The notes under the pieces are model-generated. The model ran no database searches. It was not told where the DNA came from and saw only the letters and a program-made list of their open reading frames with translations. A DNA stretch of 57,511 bases from Thermoplasmata archaeon. GTDB lineage: Archaea > Thermoplasmatota > Thermoplasmata > Thermoplasmatales > Thermoplasmataceae. This document shows, piece by piece, positions 7,296 through 16,456 of this stretch. The number at the start of each line of letters is the position of its first letter. Position 1 is the stretch's first letter. Both the position numbers and the translations under genes were made by a program. The DNA is taken from the NCBI GenBank assembly GCA_021850505.1, contig JAJZLW010000020.1:1-57511 (forward strand). Direction: 5' to 3'.

Positions 7296-8036
7296 GTGAT
7301 AGCGGTCAAGATAGGCGGCAGCGTAATTACCAGGAAGGATACCTACAGACACTTTCTTCCAGATGTTTGCAGGGGTATTGTAAAGTCCCTATTTCCTTTC
7401 CGGAATGAACTTATTGTGTCGCATGGAGGCGGTTCTTTTGGCCATATACTTGCAAAGGAAGCTAATTTACCTGATGAGTTGAATGAAAGAACGAAGAGAT
7501 ATTTTTCTAGAATACACAATGATGTTTTACTACTTAACTCGAAAATCATTGATATTATGGCGGAGGAGGGATTTAATCCAGTTTCAATTCCAACATCGTT
7601 GTTCTTCGGTAAAAAGACGCTGAATGTTGCACCATATAGAAGATTTCTTGAAAACGGATTTAACCCAGTTGGAATGGGTGACATTGTATTATCGGGAAAA
7701 ACTGTAAAAATTATCTCTGCCGATGATATTATGCTGAAGCTGAGCAAAGAATTTAACCCCAGACTGGTTATATTCTTCACTGACGTGGATGGTATATACA
7801 GCGACGACCCGAAGAAGAACCCTGACGCAAGGCTGTTGCCAACGATCGACAGTAACATAAATTTCAAAGCCGTCCAGAATGATGTCACCGGCGGCATGAA
7901 ACATAAATATGAAATAATAAAGAAAATCAGTCAGCATGCAGACAGGGTTGCTGTGATAAACGGCAAATATCCGGAAAGATTAAAGGACCTCGGTACAGAA
8001 AGGTTCATAGGAACTGTGATAGAAAATGGACGATAA
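7296..8036 (+). CDS. ipk: isopentenyl phosphate kinase
   Basis: A 246-residue amino-acid-kinase-fold enzyme that phosphorylates isopentenyl phosphate to isopentenyl diphosphate with ATP. Seen are the N-terminal KIGGSVIT, the Gly-rich HGGGSFGH whose His binds the phosphate in this family, the FFTDVDGIYSDDP nucleotide loop and VTGGMKHK near the C-terminus. It starts at GTG with AGGAG five bases upstream. It overlaps the type II isomerase by 11 bases, placing both last steps of the archaeal mevalonate route in one operon; in Thermoplasmatales this kinase follows a mevalonate-3-phosphate/3,5-bisphosphate route. Confidence 0.93.
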   Translation: MIAVKIGGSVITRKDTYRHFLPDVCRGIVKSLFPFRNELIVSHGGGSFGHILAKEANLPDELNERTKRYFSRIHNDVLLLNSKIIDIMAEEGFNPVSIPTSLFFGKKTLNVAPYRRFLENGFNPVGMGDIVLSGKTVKIISADDIMLKLSKEFNPRLVIFFTDVDGIYSDDPKKNPDARLLPTIDSNINFKAVQNDVTGGMKHKYEIIKKISQHADRVAVINGKYPERLKDLGTERFIGTVIENGR

Positions 8037-9084
8037 TATTGAAGCCAGGAAAACAGAGCATATCAAGATAGCAGAAAACGAGCAGGTTACATCTGAAAGA
8101 AATTTCTGGGATGACATTCGTCTTGTTCACCAGGCAATCCCAGATTTCGATTTTGATTCCATTGTAACAAAAGCAAGTTTTCTGGGAAAGGATTTCTCAT
8201 TTCCTGTTGTTATTTCATCGATGACGGGCGGCACTGAAAGGGCGAGAAATATAAACCGGAATCTGGCGGCTGTGGCAGAGAAGTTCCACATACCTATGGG
8301 TGTTGGAAGCATGAGGGCGTGCATACAGAATCATTCTCTTTCAGAAACATACTCTGTTATCAATGGCTTCAAGATCCCGGCAAAATTCGCAAATATCGGT
8401 GCACCTCAGCTCGTAGATCAGTCAAAGCCAGCTTTCGCGGATGCGGACATAGAATATGCTTTCAATCTTATAGGGGCCGATTTCCTGATAATACATTTCA
8501 ACTTCCTCCAGGAAATGGTTCAGCCTGAAGGTGACCACAATGCAAAAGGCATTCTCAGAAGACTGAAAGAACTTGCAGGCAGCTATCCTGTCATTGCAAA
8601 GGAGACCGGTAATGGATTTTCACGCGAGGCTGCACTGGAGCTGAAGGATGCTGGAGTCAAGGCAATTGACGTCGGAGGCCTTGGAGGAACTTCATTCGCA
8701 GCAATAGAATATTACAGGGCAAAAAGCTCCGGCGATACGGAAAAAATGCTTTCAGGTAAGACATTCTGGAACTGGGGGGTTCCATCACCGGCGTCGGTTG
8801 TTTACTGCAGTGGTCTTCTGCCAGTAATAGGGAGCGGCGGTTTAAGAAATGGACAGGACCTCGGAAAGGCATTAATGCTGGGTGCTTCCCTTGGAGGATT
8901 TGCAAGAAGCCTCCTTGCGTCGGCTGATTCCTCTGTTGAATCTCTGGAAAGAGAGATCTCGCAGATCATAAGAGATCTGAAAATTACAATGTTCCTAACG
9001 GGTGCAAAGAACCTTTCGGATCTAAGAAAAATAGGACGCATTATTTATGAGCCTTTGAAATCATGGATCGATGCATATGAATGA
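8026..9084 (+). CDS. fni: type II isopentenyl-diphosphate delta-isomerase (FMN-dependent)
   Basis: A 352-residue FMN/NAD(P)H-dependent TIM barrel that interconverts IPP and DMAPP for lipid synthesis. It shows the N-terminal RKTEHI, SSMTGGTERARNINRN, PMGVGSMRA, the substrate-binding NFLQEMVQPEGDHN, VIAKETGNG, and the phosphate-binding VGGLGGTSF and GSGGLRNG loops. Length is typical. It overlaps ipk upstream and the ZPR1 gene downstream, so the three are co-translated. Confidence 0.94.
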   Translation: MDDNIEARKTEHIKIAENEQVTSERNFWDDIRLVHQAIPDFDFDSIVTKASFLGKDFSFPVVISSMTGGTERARNINRNLAAVAEKFHIPMGVGSMRACIQNHSLSETYSVINGFKIPAKFANIGAPQLVDQSKPAFADADIEYAFNLIGADFLIIHFNFLQEMVQPEGDHNAKGILRRLKELAGSYPVIAKETGNGFSREAALELKDAGVKAIDVGGLGGTSFAAIEYYRAKSSGDTEKMLSGKTFWNWGVPSPASVVYCSGLLPVIGSGGLRNGQDLGKALMLGASLGGFARSLLASADSSVESLEREISQIIRDLKITMFLTGAKNLSDLRKIGRIIYEPLKSWIDAYE

Positions 9085-9610
9085 CGATTATGAGCCTCCA
9101 CCGGAGATAGAGACGAGCATTGACTGTCCGGTCTGCGGATCAAAATTGTTTATGATCTATTATACCACCACGATTCCGTATGAGGGAAAAATTGTGATAA
9201 ACACATATGTTTGTCACAAATGCATGTACAAGAATCCTCAGGTATTTTCGGATAACCAGGATAGAAAGCAGAGAATCGAGCTTTCGATCGAGACCCCTGA
9301 TGATCTGAATACTATTATCTATCGATCACCAAAGGCTTCGATAGTCCTTCCGGATCTTGGCACAGAGATCCTTCCCGGCAATGAATCAAATGGTGAAATC
9401 ACCACTGTCGAGGGTGTTTTGTTAACGATAAGGGATAGGCTTGGTCTATTCTTAGACGATACAAATGCTGAAAAGGTAGAATCGATGAAACAGATGCTTT
9501 CGGATCTTGAAAGAAACACAATCGGCATGAAGATAATTGTCGAGGACGAAAGCGGAAAGAGCATGATACACAGCTCCAGGGCTGTTGTTGAATACATCAA
9601 GAAGGATTGA
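9071..9610 (+). CDS. ZPR1-type zinc-finger protein
   Basis: A 179-residue protein with an N-terminal zinc finger (CPVCGS near 17-22 and CHKCMYKN near 45-52) followed by the ZPR1 beta domain (TIIYRSPKASIVLPDLG, then EITTVEGVL and the final helix). Eukaryotic ZPR1 acts with elongation factor 1A; archaeal versions are single-copy halves whose partner is likely also aEF1A (inference). It overlaps the end of fni by 14 bases; a second ATG at 9077 is possible. Confidence 0.88.
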   Translation: MHMNDDYEPPPEIETSIDCPVCGSKLFMIYYTTTIPYEGKIVINTYVCHKCMYKNPQVFSDNQDRKQRIELSIETPDDLNTIIYRSPKASIVLPDLGTEILPGNESNGEITTVEGVLLTIRDRLGLFLDDTNAEKVESMKQMLSDLERNTIGMKIIVEDESGKSMIHSSRAVVEYIKKD

Positions 9611-9632
9611 ATCCATTAGCCAATGAAGGAAC

Positions 9633-10844
9633 TCATTTCTTTTTCCTTACGACCATCTGAAGTCCTGACCAGTAGACCTTATAACCAAGTGCGGTGAGTG
9701 TGTCCTCAACGTCAAGGTGCATCTTTACTATTGCCTCAATCATCTCATCTGAATCTGGATAAAGCGAGTCTATCTTTTTCCTTAATTCATCGAGATTCGG
9801 TATTTTTGGTGGAACTGTTTCCGATTGCATCCTCTCTGATCTTTTTCTGCTCCCTGGATCTGTAAGCACAGAGTTTAGGAGATAATCCCAGTCTAACTTT
9901 TCGAAAAAGCAGATCTCATTTTGCAATTTCTTCTCGCCTTTTTTGATGATATAGACAAAGACTGCTTTCAAACCGATCTCTTCAAGCTTCTTCTTCCATT
10001 TATCGTTGTAGGCTTTCTGGTTTGGTCTTGAAAGACAGATAATGGTCTTTTGGTTATCTCTCTCAAGGGTATAGTCGGGGATAAAAACCTCTGATCCTAT
10101 GAATACAGGTTCCGCCCTTCTGATTCCAGGAAACTGGATAACAGCATCACTTTCTCTTGCGATATCTGGAAAATAGAATCTTGATGACGAGTCAATATGA
10201 AACCTGAATCTTTCCTTTTTTCTTTCACGCGATAATTCCACTTCCGAATCTATTTCCCACTCATCGAATGACAACAGGTATCTTATTATGCCGGCAAATT
10301 TTATTGAATATTTTTTGGATTCCTCTATGACCGAGGCAGGTCCCTCTATCCAGATATTCTGTATTTCATTTCCTGTGGAATAGATTCTGTACATAAGATC
10401 CAGGGATCTTATCTTGGAGACAATCAGGCCATAAGACCCCATCCCTGATACTGAGAGAGATACGGCGCGCATCAAAAGCGTCTCAACCTGTTCGAGATTG
10501 AAGCGCCTGCACAGTTCATCCTCACTTATTTCAGGTATCTCGGAAAGAATTTCCTCGTCTTCGAGATCTGAATACATGGAGTCAAGGATGTCATCTTCGC
10601 TGCATCCCTCTTCTTCAGCTATCTTTGAAAGAATTGCATTCTTTTGTGATATGTCAAAGACGCCGTTCGGGGCAGACAGGAAAACCTTTGATCTTATCCT
10701 CTCAGGTTCAAGGGTACCGGGTTTTGTGAATATACAGGACCTGAACATAACCTCAGCGAGTCCTTTGAGGACTTTGTTGAACTGAACCTGCAATTCAAGT
10801 TCCTTGATCTTATCTTCGATCTCCTTTCTCTTTCTGCCAATCAT
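9633..10844 (-). CDS. bax1: Bax1-like nuclease, partner of XPB (DUF790)
   Basis: The product from the first ATG is 403 residues with the Bax1/DUF790 pattern, including FNLEQVETLLMRAVSLSV, the family block YLLSFDEWEIDSEVEL, and a C-terminal PD-(D/E)xK-like region (FIPDYTLE, TIICLSRPNQKAYNDKW). Bax1 binds XPB helicase and cuts DNA at bubble structures in archaeal excision repair. It lies directly behind the XPB gene. The same frame stays open upstream across the XPB end and reads LLSVRRNTKAGTVIPTFLGE, which fits the conserved N-terminus of the family, but this part has no ATG, GTG or TTG; the true start may be CTG at 10946 or another unusual codon. Confidence 0.85.
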   Translation of the reverse strand: MIGRKRKEIEDKIKELELQVQFNKVLKGLAEVMFRSCIFTKPGTLEPERIRSKVFLSAPNGVFDISQKNAILSKIAEEEGCSEDDILDSMYSDLEDEEILSEIPEISEDELCRRFNLEQVETLLMRAVSLSVSGMGSYGLIVSKIRSLDLMYRIYSTGNEIQNIWIEGPASVIEESKKYSIKFAGIIRYLLSFDEWEIDSEVELSRERKKERFRFHIDSSSRFYFPDIARESDAVIQFPGIRRAEPVFIGSEVFIPDYTLERDNQKTIICLSRPNQKAYNDKWKKKLEEIGLKAVFVYIIKKGEKKLQNEICFFEKLDWDYLLNSVLTDPGSRKRSERMQSETVPPKIPNLDELRKKIDSLYPDSDEMIEAIVKMHLDVEDTLTALGYKVYWSGLQMVVRKKK

Positions 10845-10929
10845 TTCAGTGAAAAGATCCTTTACTTTTTTGGCATACTCGATACCTGATTCGCCCAGGA
10901 ATGTTGGTATAACAGTTCCGGCCTTTGTG

Positions 10930-12309
10930 TTACGCCTTACTGACAGAAGTTCTGTTTGGAACGCCCTTGCCCCTCCTCCTGCTTGTGTTGTATTCCCCGG
11001 TTCCGGATGATATCAATTCATACATCACGGCATTTTTCCCAGCCCCGGGCCTTACTATTCTTCCTAATCGCTGCTTGAACTGTCTGTTACTGCCTGATCC
11101 ACTTATGACCACAGCTACAGATGCTTCAGGCACGTCTATGCCCTCATCCAGGATCCTGCTTGTAGCAAGCTTCGTTATTTTGCCTTCCCTGAAGTAATCA
11201 AGATACAGCTTCCTCTCTTTTCCGGGTGTTTTATAGGTGAGTGCAGGAATCAGGAATTCTCTGGAAATAAGGTATGCCGTGGACGTGTCTTCAGCGAATA
11301 TCAGTGTTTTTTCATTTCTGTGCCTTGACAGAACATATCTTACAAATTCGACCTTGGCTCTGGCGTTGAATGCAATCTGTCTTGATTTTCTCCATGCCAG
11401 TAGAGCTTCTCTTCCCTCCGGGTTCCAGGATCTTCTTATGAATTTCTGGAAGTCGAACTGCCCCTTCAGAGATATGTTGTATCTTCTCAGATAAGACAGG
11501 AATATATTCCTGTATCTCTCGTATTCTTCGGTTTCTGAATCTGAAAGCTCAACCGGTATCCTTCTTATCTGGAAGCCTGAGATGTAATCGCTCAATTCCT
11601 CGTAACCCATCTCGAATATCTTTCCACCCATGAATGGGAGAAGATATTCATCAAGGCCATCAGGCCTTTCATATGTCGCACTCAGACCAAGCCTGTATGG
11701 GGCAGCATACATTTTTGCTATCTGTGAATACTGCTCTGATGCCATGTGATGGACCTCGTCTGCAAGAAGGAATTTAAATTTATTCCCGATTTTCTCTGCG
11801 AGTAGATAGGCAGAATCATAGGTTGATACAGTAATGGGCCTGATTTCCCTTACATCTCCACCTAACTGTCCTATATCCATCCCTGTGCTCTTTGCGAGCC
11901 TGTCCCTCCACTGCTGAATAAGTTCTATTGTGGGAGCAACTACCAGTGCTGATTGCTTCAGGGCAGCAATTGCAGCTATTCCGATGTGGGTCTTCCCGGT
12001 TGCAGTAGGAAGCACCACAATACCCCTACGAGAATTTTTCTCCCAGGCCTTCAGTGCTTCCTTCTGGTATTGTCTCAAATTAGTCTCTGCCTTTATATCG
12101 ATGTTATTATCGTTATCATAAACATAATCGATTGCGTCTGGAAGGAGAGCCTTAATTTCGCTGTAGAAACTGGCATAACATCTGTACTGATTTATCCTGC
12201 TGTCGAAGCGCAGATAAGCAGGAACCCTGATATTGGCAGGCCATTTAGATACTATAATGGTACCTCTGTCAAACCTTAATTCTGGCTTATGATCCGAAGA
12301 AGTTTCCAT
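10930..12309 (-). CDS. xpb: XPB-type superfamily 2 DNA helicase
   Basis: A 459-residue 3'-5' DNA helicase. Motif I is PTATGKT (about 101-107), motif II DEVH, motif III LGLSATYERPDG with the RED-like region, and motif VI QRLGRIVRPG near the end. An N-terminal damage-recognition-like domain precedes the motor, and the segment after motif III fits the thumb. It acts in nucleotide excision repair, with Bax1 immediately downstream as its nuclease partner. The stop overlaps the possible N-terminal extension of bax1. Confidence 0.93.
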   Translation of the reverse strand: METSSDHKPELRFDRGTIIVSKWPANIRVPAYLRFDSRINQYRCYASFYSEIKALLPDAIDYVYDNDNNIDIKAETNLRQYQKEALKAWEKNSRRGIVVLPTATGKTHIGIAAIAALKQSALVVAPTIELIQQWRDRLAKSTGMDIGQLGGDVREIRPITVSTYDSAYLLAEKIGNKFKFLLADEVHHMASEQYSQIAKMYAAPYRLGLSATYERPDGLDEYLLPFMGGKIFEMGYEELSDYISGFQIRRIPVELSDSETEEYERYRNIFLSYLRRYNISLKGQFDFQKFIRRSWNPEGREALLAWRKSRQIAFNARAKVEFVRYVLSRHRNEKTLIFAEDTSTAYLISREFLIPALTYKTPGKERKLYLDYFREGKITKLATSRILDEGIDVPEASVAVVISGSGSNRQFKQRLGRIVRPGAGKNAVMYELISSGTGEYNTSRRRGKGVPNRTSVSKA

Positions 12310-12360
12310 TAATACCTTATTTGATATTGTTGCTTGGTATTTAATTGAAAGTAAATTACT

Positions 12361-13206
12361 TTACAAATTTAATTGCGAGTTAATTGCAGACATCTCGTTC
12401 ACAATAGGATTTACGCCATTGTAATTAGACTGCAGATATTGATATGTATAAGAAAGCAGATAAGTTGGGTCAAAGTAAGGCCCGTTAAGCATCCAGGTCC
12501 CGGAAGGTCCAGTTATTATCAGAACAGTATTAACATGTGCAGGGTTGCCAAGGTAAGCAGAAGGTTTCCCTTGATTGGTGGGAACCACCGCTGTATATTT
12601 ATATGCAAGAGATGTTATTGCCGATGGAAGCCCTGATGCATTGATTTCGCTCTCGCCCGTTGAAACCAGCTGGCTGGAAGGTATCGGTGTGTTGCCAGGG
12701 TATGTTCCGGTCATGGTCTCATTGTACATATAAAAAGGGCTGAATGTGTAGTTATAGCCTTTTGCACTGAATGAAAATCCTGTCGTGAAGATCAGCCCGG
12801 GAATGTTTGCGAGGCTACCTTCATCAGGAGATGAATAGTGCCCGTAAACATCGTTCTGGACTGAACTGTAATATGCTTTAATGGAGCCGTATATTCCCCA
12901 GGAAACCGAAGCGCCGATTGGGCAGCCTATCCATGATATGAAATATATAGAATATGAATGAGCTGGAGCGTAGTCAGTTGCTGAAACTTCCGCAAATGAA
13001 AGGCCATAAGGTATCTGTGTGGGGGGCGTAAAACTGCTTGAAGGAGATCCTCCTGAAGGTAAATGAACTATGCCCAATCCAAAGAGAACACCAATTATAA
13101 CAATAACTGCAACTACCGGTGCACCAATAACGAGAATTTTGTTCTGTGATAATGCTGGTTTCTGCTCGACTTTCTTCTCATACCTGTTATGTGCTTTTTT
13201 TGCCAT
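12361..13206 (-). CDS. DUF929-like membrane-anchored protein with a single Cys in the thioredoxin-like motif
   Basis: A 281-residue protein with a Lys-rich start, one membrane segment (about 23-47) and an outside domain. The block SIYFISWIGCPIGASVSW (Cys94) aligns with the CPYC-type motif known from DUF929 proteins, a thioredoxin-fold-like family of acidophilic archaea; here the second Cys is Gly. Ser/Thr/Asn-rich stretches suggest glycosylation. It stands alone, divergent from the Hsp20 gene and behind the XPB pair. Function unknown. Confidence 0.7.
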   Translation of the reverse strand: MAKKAHNRYEKKVEQKPALSQNKILVIGAPVVAVIVIIGVLFGLGIVHLPSGGSPSSSFTPPTQIPYGLSFAEVSATDYAPAHSYSIYFISWIGCPIGASVSWGIYGSIKAYYSSVQNDVYGHYSSPDEGSLANIPGLIFTTGFSFSAKGYNYTFSPFYMYNETMTGTYPGNTPIPSSQLVSTGESEINASGLPSAITSLAYKYTAVVPTNQGKPSAYLGNPAHVNTVLIITGPSGTWMLNGPYFDPTYLLSYTYQYLQSNYNGVNPIVNEMSAINSQLNL

Positions 13207-13339
13207 TTTCTGCTTTTAACAAAATGAATTTAGGTTATTAATCCTTTATCTTCATTCAATCCTGAAACGAAACTTGTGGCGTGTTTGTTTCCTTTGATAC
13301 TTAAATAAAAATAAATATAAGAATGAATTAGTGTACCAG

Positions 13340-13720
13340 ATGTATAATCCTTTAAGGTTTTACGCTAATGAGGCGATGAAATCTATCAATGATAAAGCAA
13401 AAGAAGTTCTTTCTTTCCTGTATCCTGCAGTCACGATAAGCGAGGATGCCGGGGAGCTTGTAATCGAAGCTGATCTCCCTGGATTCGATAAAAAGGATGT
13501 TAAGGTCAGACTTGACAGAAATGCGTTAGTAATACAGGGTACCAGGAAGATGGATCAGAAGGGCACAATACTCATGAACCAGAGACCTGAAAGTGTATTT
13601 AAGAGGGTTTCCCTCCCATACGATGTTGATCCTGCTGCTGAGCTGAGTGCAAAGTACCTCAACGGCGTCCTGACAGTAAGAGTGCCTGTGAAAGGAGTGC
13701 GGACTGTCAAGGTAGACTGA
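13340..13720 (+). CDS. hsp20: small heat-shock protein (Hsp20/alpha-crystallin family)
   Basis: A 126-residue ATP-independent chaperone. It carries the alpha-crystallin core ISEDAGELVIEADLPGF, VKVRLDRNALVIQGTRK and the signature end YLNGVLTVRVPVK. The N-terminal arm is short. The ATG at 13340 is preferred over a GTG three codons upstream because TTAAATAAAAATAAATATAAG, a TATA-type element, lies about 25 bases before it and no Shine-Dalgarno is present, suggesting a leaderless transcript. Confidence 0.93.
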   Translation: MYNPLRFYANEAMKSINDKAKEVLSFLYPAVTISEDAGELVIEADLPGFDKKDVKVRLDRNALVIQGTRKMDQKGTILMNQRPESVFKRVSLPYDVDPAAELSAKYLNGVLTVRVPVKGVRTVKVD

Positions 13721-13854
13721 TCTTCTCTGTTTAACACAAACTGATTTTCGATCTTTAACCATTCACTTATTCAGTATTTGATCCTACATCCAGACATGTA
13801 AGCTATACGCAGTAATTATCAGGTCTCAATCCACAAACTGGGATTGACCTTAAA

Positions 13855-14202
13855 ATGGATCGTAGATCAAAAATATTATTGACGGTTGTTCTGGCCTTTG
13901 TTGTTCTTCTATCAATCATGATTATCGTTGGCTTATACGTGGTGAAGCCCTCATCATTTTACCCGTCTGGTTATGGATACGGAATGATGTATAATAATTT
14001 TGGATATTGGTATGTTATAATGCCTGCAATGGCCTCTATAACAATAGTTTTCGTTGTCCTGTTTTTTTATGCAATTGGTTCTTTTGCTGATTGGGGCAAG
14101 ATGGAGATGAGACATGATCCCGTTAGCATCTTAAAGGAGAAGTTAGCGCGTGGTGAGATAACAGAAGAGGAATACAAGAGAAAAAAGGATCTCCTGAACT
14201 GA
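13855..14202 (+). CDS. SHOCT-domain membrane protein
   Basis: A 115-residue protein with two membrane segments (about 8-30 and 52-78) and a C-terminal SHOCT motif: DPVSILKEKLARGEITEEEYKRKKDLL. SHOCT is a short oligomerisation-type helix pair found at the ends of many small membrane proteins. Its partner is not visible here. It is convergent with the UbiB-like kinase gene. Confidence 0.8.
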   Translation: MDRRSKILLTVVLAFVVLLSIMIIVGLYVVKPSSFYPSGYGYGMMYNNFGYWYVIMPAMASITIVFVVLFFYAIGSFADWGKMEMRHDPVSILKEKLARGEITEEEYKRKKDLLN

Positions 14203-14252
14203 ATCTTACTTATGGACTTAAAAAAATAACGGATTCACTCAACATAACAACT

Positions 14253-15812
14253 TCAGTTCTTCGAAAGAAGTACGGCGATGAAAAGTATTATTGATAATCC
14301 CAAAAGAGAGAGGCCCAGATCCCGGCTGGTTGTTGATATATAGGCGGACGCAAGCGTCAGGAAACCAAGAAATATACTGGCCGGTATTTTATATTCCTTT
14401 TTTCTGCTAACCGGGACCTGCCTGTCTTCCAGGTCCCTTTTCAGTAATGGCAAAACCTCCAGGCCTTTTTCTATTGAATTAATGGATTTCTTAACGAAAT
14501 CCGTTATCTGGTATCTGTATAGATCATTAAGGAGCCCTTCCTGATAGAGTATCTGCCGAAGTATAGCGATAAACCTGAAATCCGGATCAAGACGTCTGCA
14601 GATACCTTCGAGCAGGGATGACATTCTCATGTAGAGGACCAGTTCACGCGGCAGCCTGAACGGAAATTCGAATATAACGCCATTCGCAATTGTGTATATT
14701 TCCTGAACTTCCCTGTCTTCTATCCTCTTTCCCTGTAGGTTAGAAATAGCCAGATCCATGGTACGCCTCATGATGTTCCTGTTTGCAACAGGAGACAGCG
14801 CATTCAGCGCAATAAGGGAATCAATGATTGCATCTGGATCCGTGTTGGAGAGCCCGTCGTAAAGCTTCAGTAACTGTATTCTTGTTTTTGGATCAAGCGA
14901 ACCTACCATCCCATAATCATATAGTATTATGATTCCTTCGGTCGTTACAGAAATATTCCCAGGATGGGGATCAGCGTGGAATATCTTGTCCCGTAAAAGC
15001 ATCCGCATGAATAAAAGATCAAGACGCCAGGCCAGATCCTTGAGATCAATACTGCTATTTCTAAGTGCTTCGATATCCGTTATCTTAATCCCCGGAATAT
15101 AATCCAAAACAAGGATCTGAGATGTTGTGACCTCATGAAATACTGCCGGCACAATGACCCTTTCCTTTCTATTAACAAGGTTTTCCCTTATCCTTTCTAT
15201 ATTTCCAGCTTCCTTAACGTAATCAGCCTCGTCAAAGATTCTATCACGGAAGTCGAAAATTACTGATTCAAATGAAATGTAAAGGTAAGACTCAAGTCGT
15301 CTCCGGGCCAGTCTTAAAAGCCTCTCGAGTATGGCAATATCATGTTTGATCTGCTGCCGGATATTGGGCCTGTTTACCTTGACAACTACCTGTTTATCCT
15401 TATAGGTGGCCCTGTAAACCTGTCCCAGGGATGCACCAGAAATGGCATTTTTATCAAAGTCGGAGAAAATCTCTTCTATCTTTCCGATTTCTGATTCTAT
15501 TATTGGCTTAACTGCCTCGAATGGAGCTGGTGGAACATTATCCTGGAGTTGTTCAAACGCCTTGATGTATTCATTAGGAAGCAGGTCTGGCCTTGCAGAT
15601 ATTACCTGGCCAAGCTTTATGTATGTTGGACCGAGATCAATAAAGGTCTGAACTGCCCTCCTTCCATGTTCCTCCATGGACGGATCCCAGGTGTGGTTGG
15701 TATCGGACCTAATCCTTTTTCTGTCCTTTGAATACCTTCTGAAAACTGGATAAAGTTTTAGTAAAACCCTGATTTCATCGGTAAGTGTGGCTCTCTGCTT
15801 CATTGCACACAT
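14253..15812 (-). CDS. ABC1/UbiB-family atypical kinase
   Basis: A 519-residue protein with the hallmark KLGQ (about 66-69, YIKLGQVISARPDLLP), an Ala/Gly-rich loop in place of the usual P-loop (GASLGQVYRA), the invariant HADPHPGN and DYG metal site, and two hydrophobic segments at the C-terminus that should anchor it in the membrane. UbiB/ABC1 proteins support quinone or other polyprenyl-lipid metabolism through ATPase rather than protein kinase activity. The first ATG is at 15812 with a second three codons on. Confidence 0.9.
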   Translation of the reverse strand: MCAMKQRATLTDEIRVLLKLYPVFRRYSKDRKRIRSDTNHTWDPSMEEHGRRAVQTFIDLGPTYIKLGQVISARPDLLPNEYIKAFEQLQDNVPPAPFEAVKPIIESEIGKIEEIFSDFDKNAISGASLGQVYRATYKDKQVVVKVNRPNIRQQIKHDIAILERLLRLARRRLESYLYISFESVIFDFRDRIFDEADYVKEAGNIERIRENLVNRKERVIVPAVFHEVTTSQILVLDYIPGIKITDIEALRNSSIDLKDLAWRLDLLFMRMLLRDKIFHADPHPGNISVTTEGIIILYDYGMVGSLDPKTRIQLLKLYDGLSNTDPDAIIDSLIALNALSPVANRNIMRRTMDLAISNLQGKRIEDREVQEIYTIANGVIFEFPFRLPRELVLYMRMSSLLEGICRRLDPDFRFIAILRQILYQEGLLNDLYRYQITDFVKKSINSIEKGLEVLPLLKRDLEDRQVPVSRKKEYKIPASIFLGFLTLASAYISTTSRDLGLSLLGLSIILFIAVLLSKN

Positions 15813-15876
15813 GGATGCCTGATGTCATTGTCCTGTAATAAATCTCTTTAACCGGGTGCAAAGTGCTTGAATAACA

Positions 15877-16389
15877 TTACCATGAATCGCCGTGAACTCT
15901 TTCTTCAAGGAGATCCTCCACCTTCTTCTTATATGATAGTTCTTTGGCAGCGACATTAGAAATAGCCTGTTTCAGAAAAGGATCAGAATATTCATTTTCC
16001 ATTATTCGAAGAATGTCGTATATATCCTTGTAATATTTTATCGATACCATCAGTATGCTGCGGAGATCATTCATATTTATGTCCGGTTCATCTTCAAGAA
16101 GGTGATCGAATGTCTCATAATCTTCAAGATCTTTCAGCTCCGATTCGACCTCTGGAAAAGTACCTTCCTTCAGGCTTCTGTCAAGTTCATCTATGTCCGA
16201 CTGCTCTGATTCTGATAGTTCCCGGGCTATCGCCCTGATATGATCCATGTTTGATGATACTGCAATGGAATCGAATTTTGATTTAAGACGTGTCTTCAGC
16301 CTTATCACGTTTCTGAGGATGTCTTCCCTTACGGCCGACCTGTCTTTACCAGATATTGCCTTTCCACGGGAAGAGGATTTATCATTCAT
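15877..16389 (-). CDS. uncharacterised helical protein, rubrerythrin-like fold without metal ligands
   Basis: About 170 residues, highly charged, predicted almost entirely helical. The last 70 residues (DLRSILMVSIKYYKDIYDILRIM, then DPFLKQAISNVAAKELSYKKKVEDLLEE) have the spacing of the final two helices of ferritin-like/rubrerythrin domains, but the expected ExxH pairs are absent. The ATG at 16389 is chosen because an AATAAAATTTATG TATA-like element lies about 30 bases upstream. It precedes the UbiB-like gene by 65 bases. Function unknown. Confidence 0.65.
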   Translation of the reverse strand: MNDKSSSRGKAISGKDRSAVREDILRNVIRLKTRLKSKFDSIAVSSNMDHIRAIARELSESEQSDIDELDRSLKEGTFPEVESELKDLEDYETFDHLLEDEPDINMNDLRSILMVSIKYYKDIYDILRIMENEYSDPFLKQAISNVAAKELSYKKKVEDLLEERVHGDSW

Positions 16390-16456
16390 GCAGATAACAT
16401 ACATGATACGCCTACATAAATTTTATTATCCGGAACTCAGACACATATAGGTGCTA

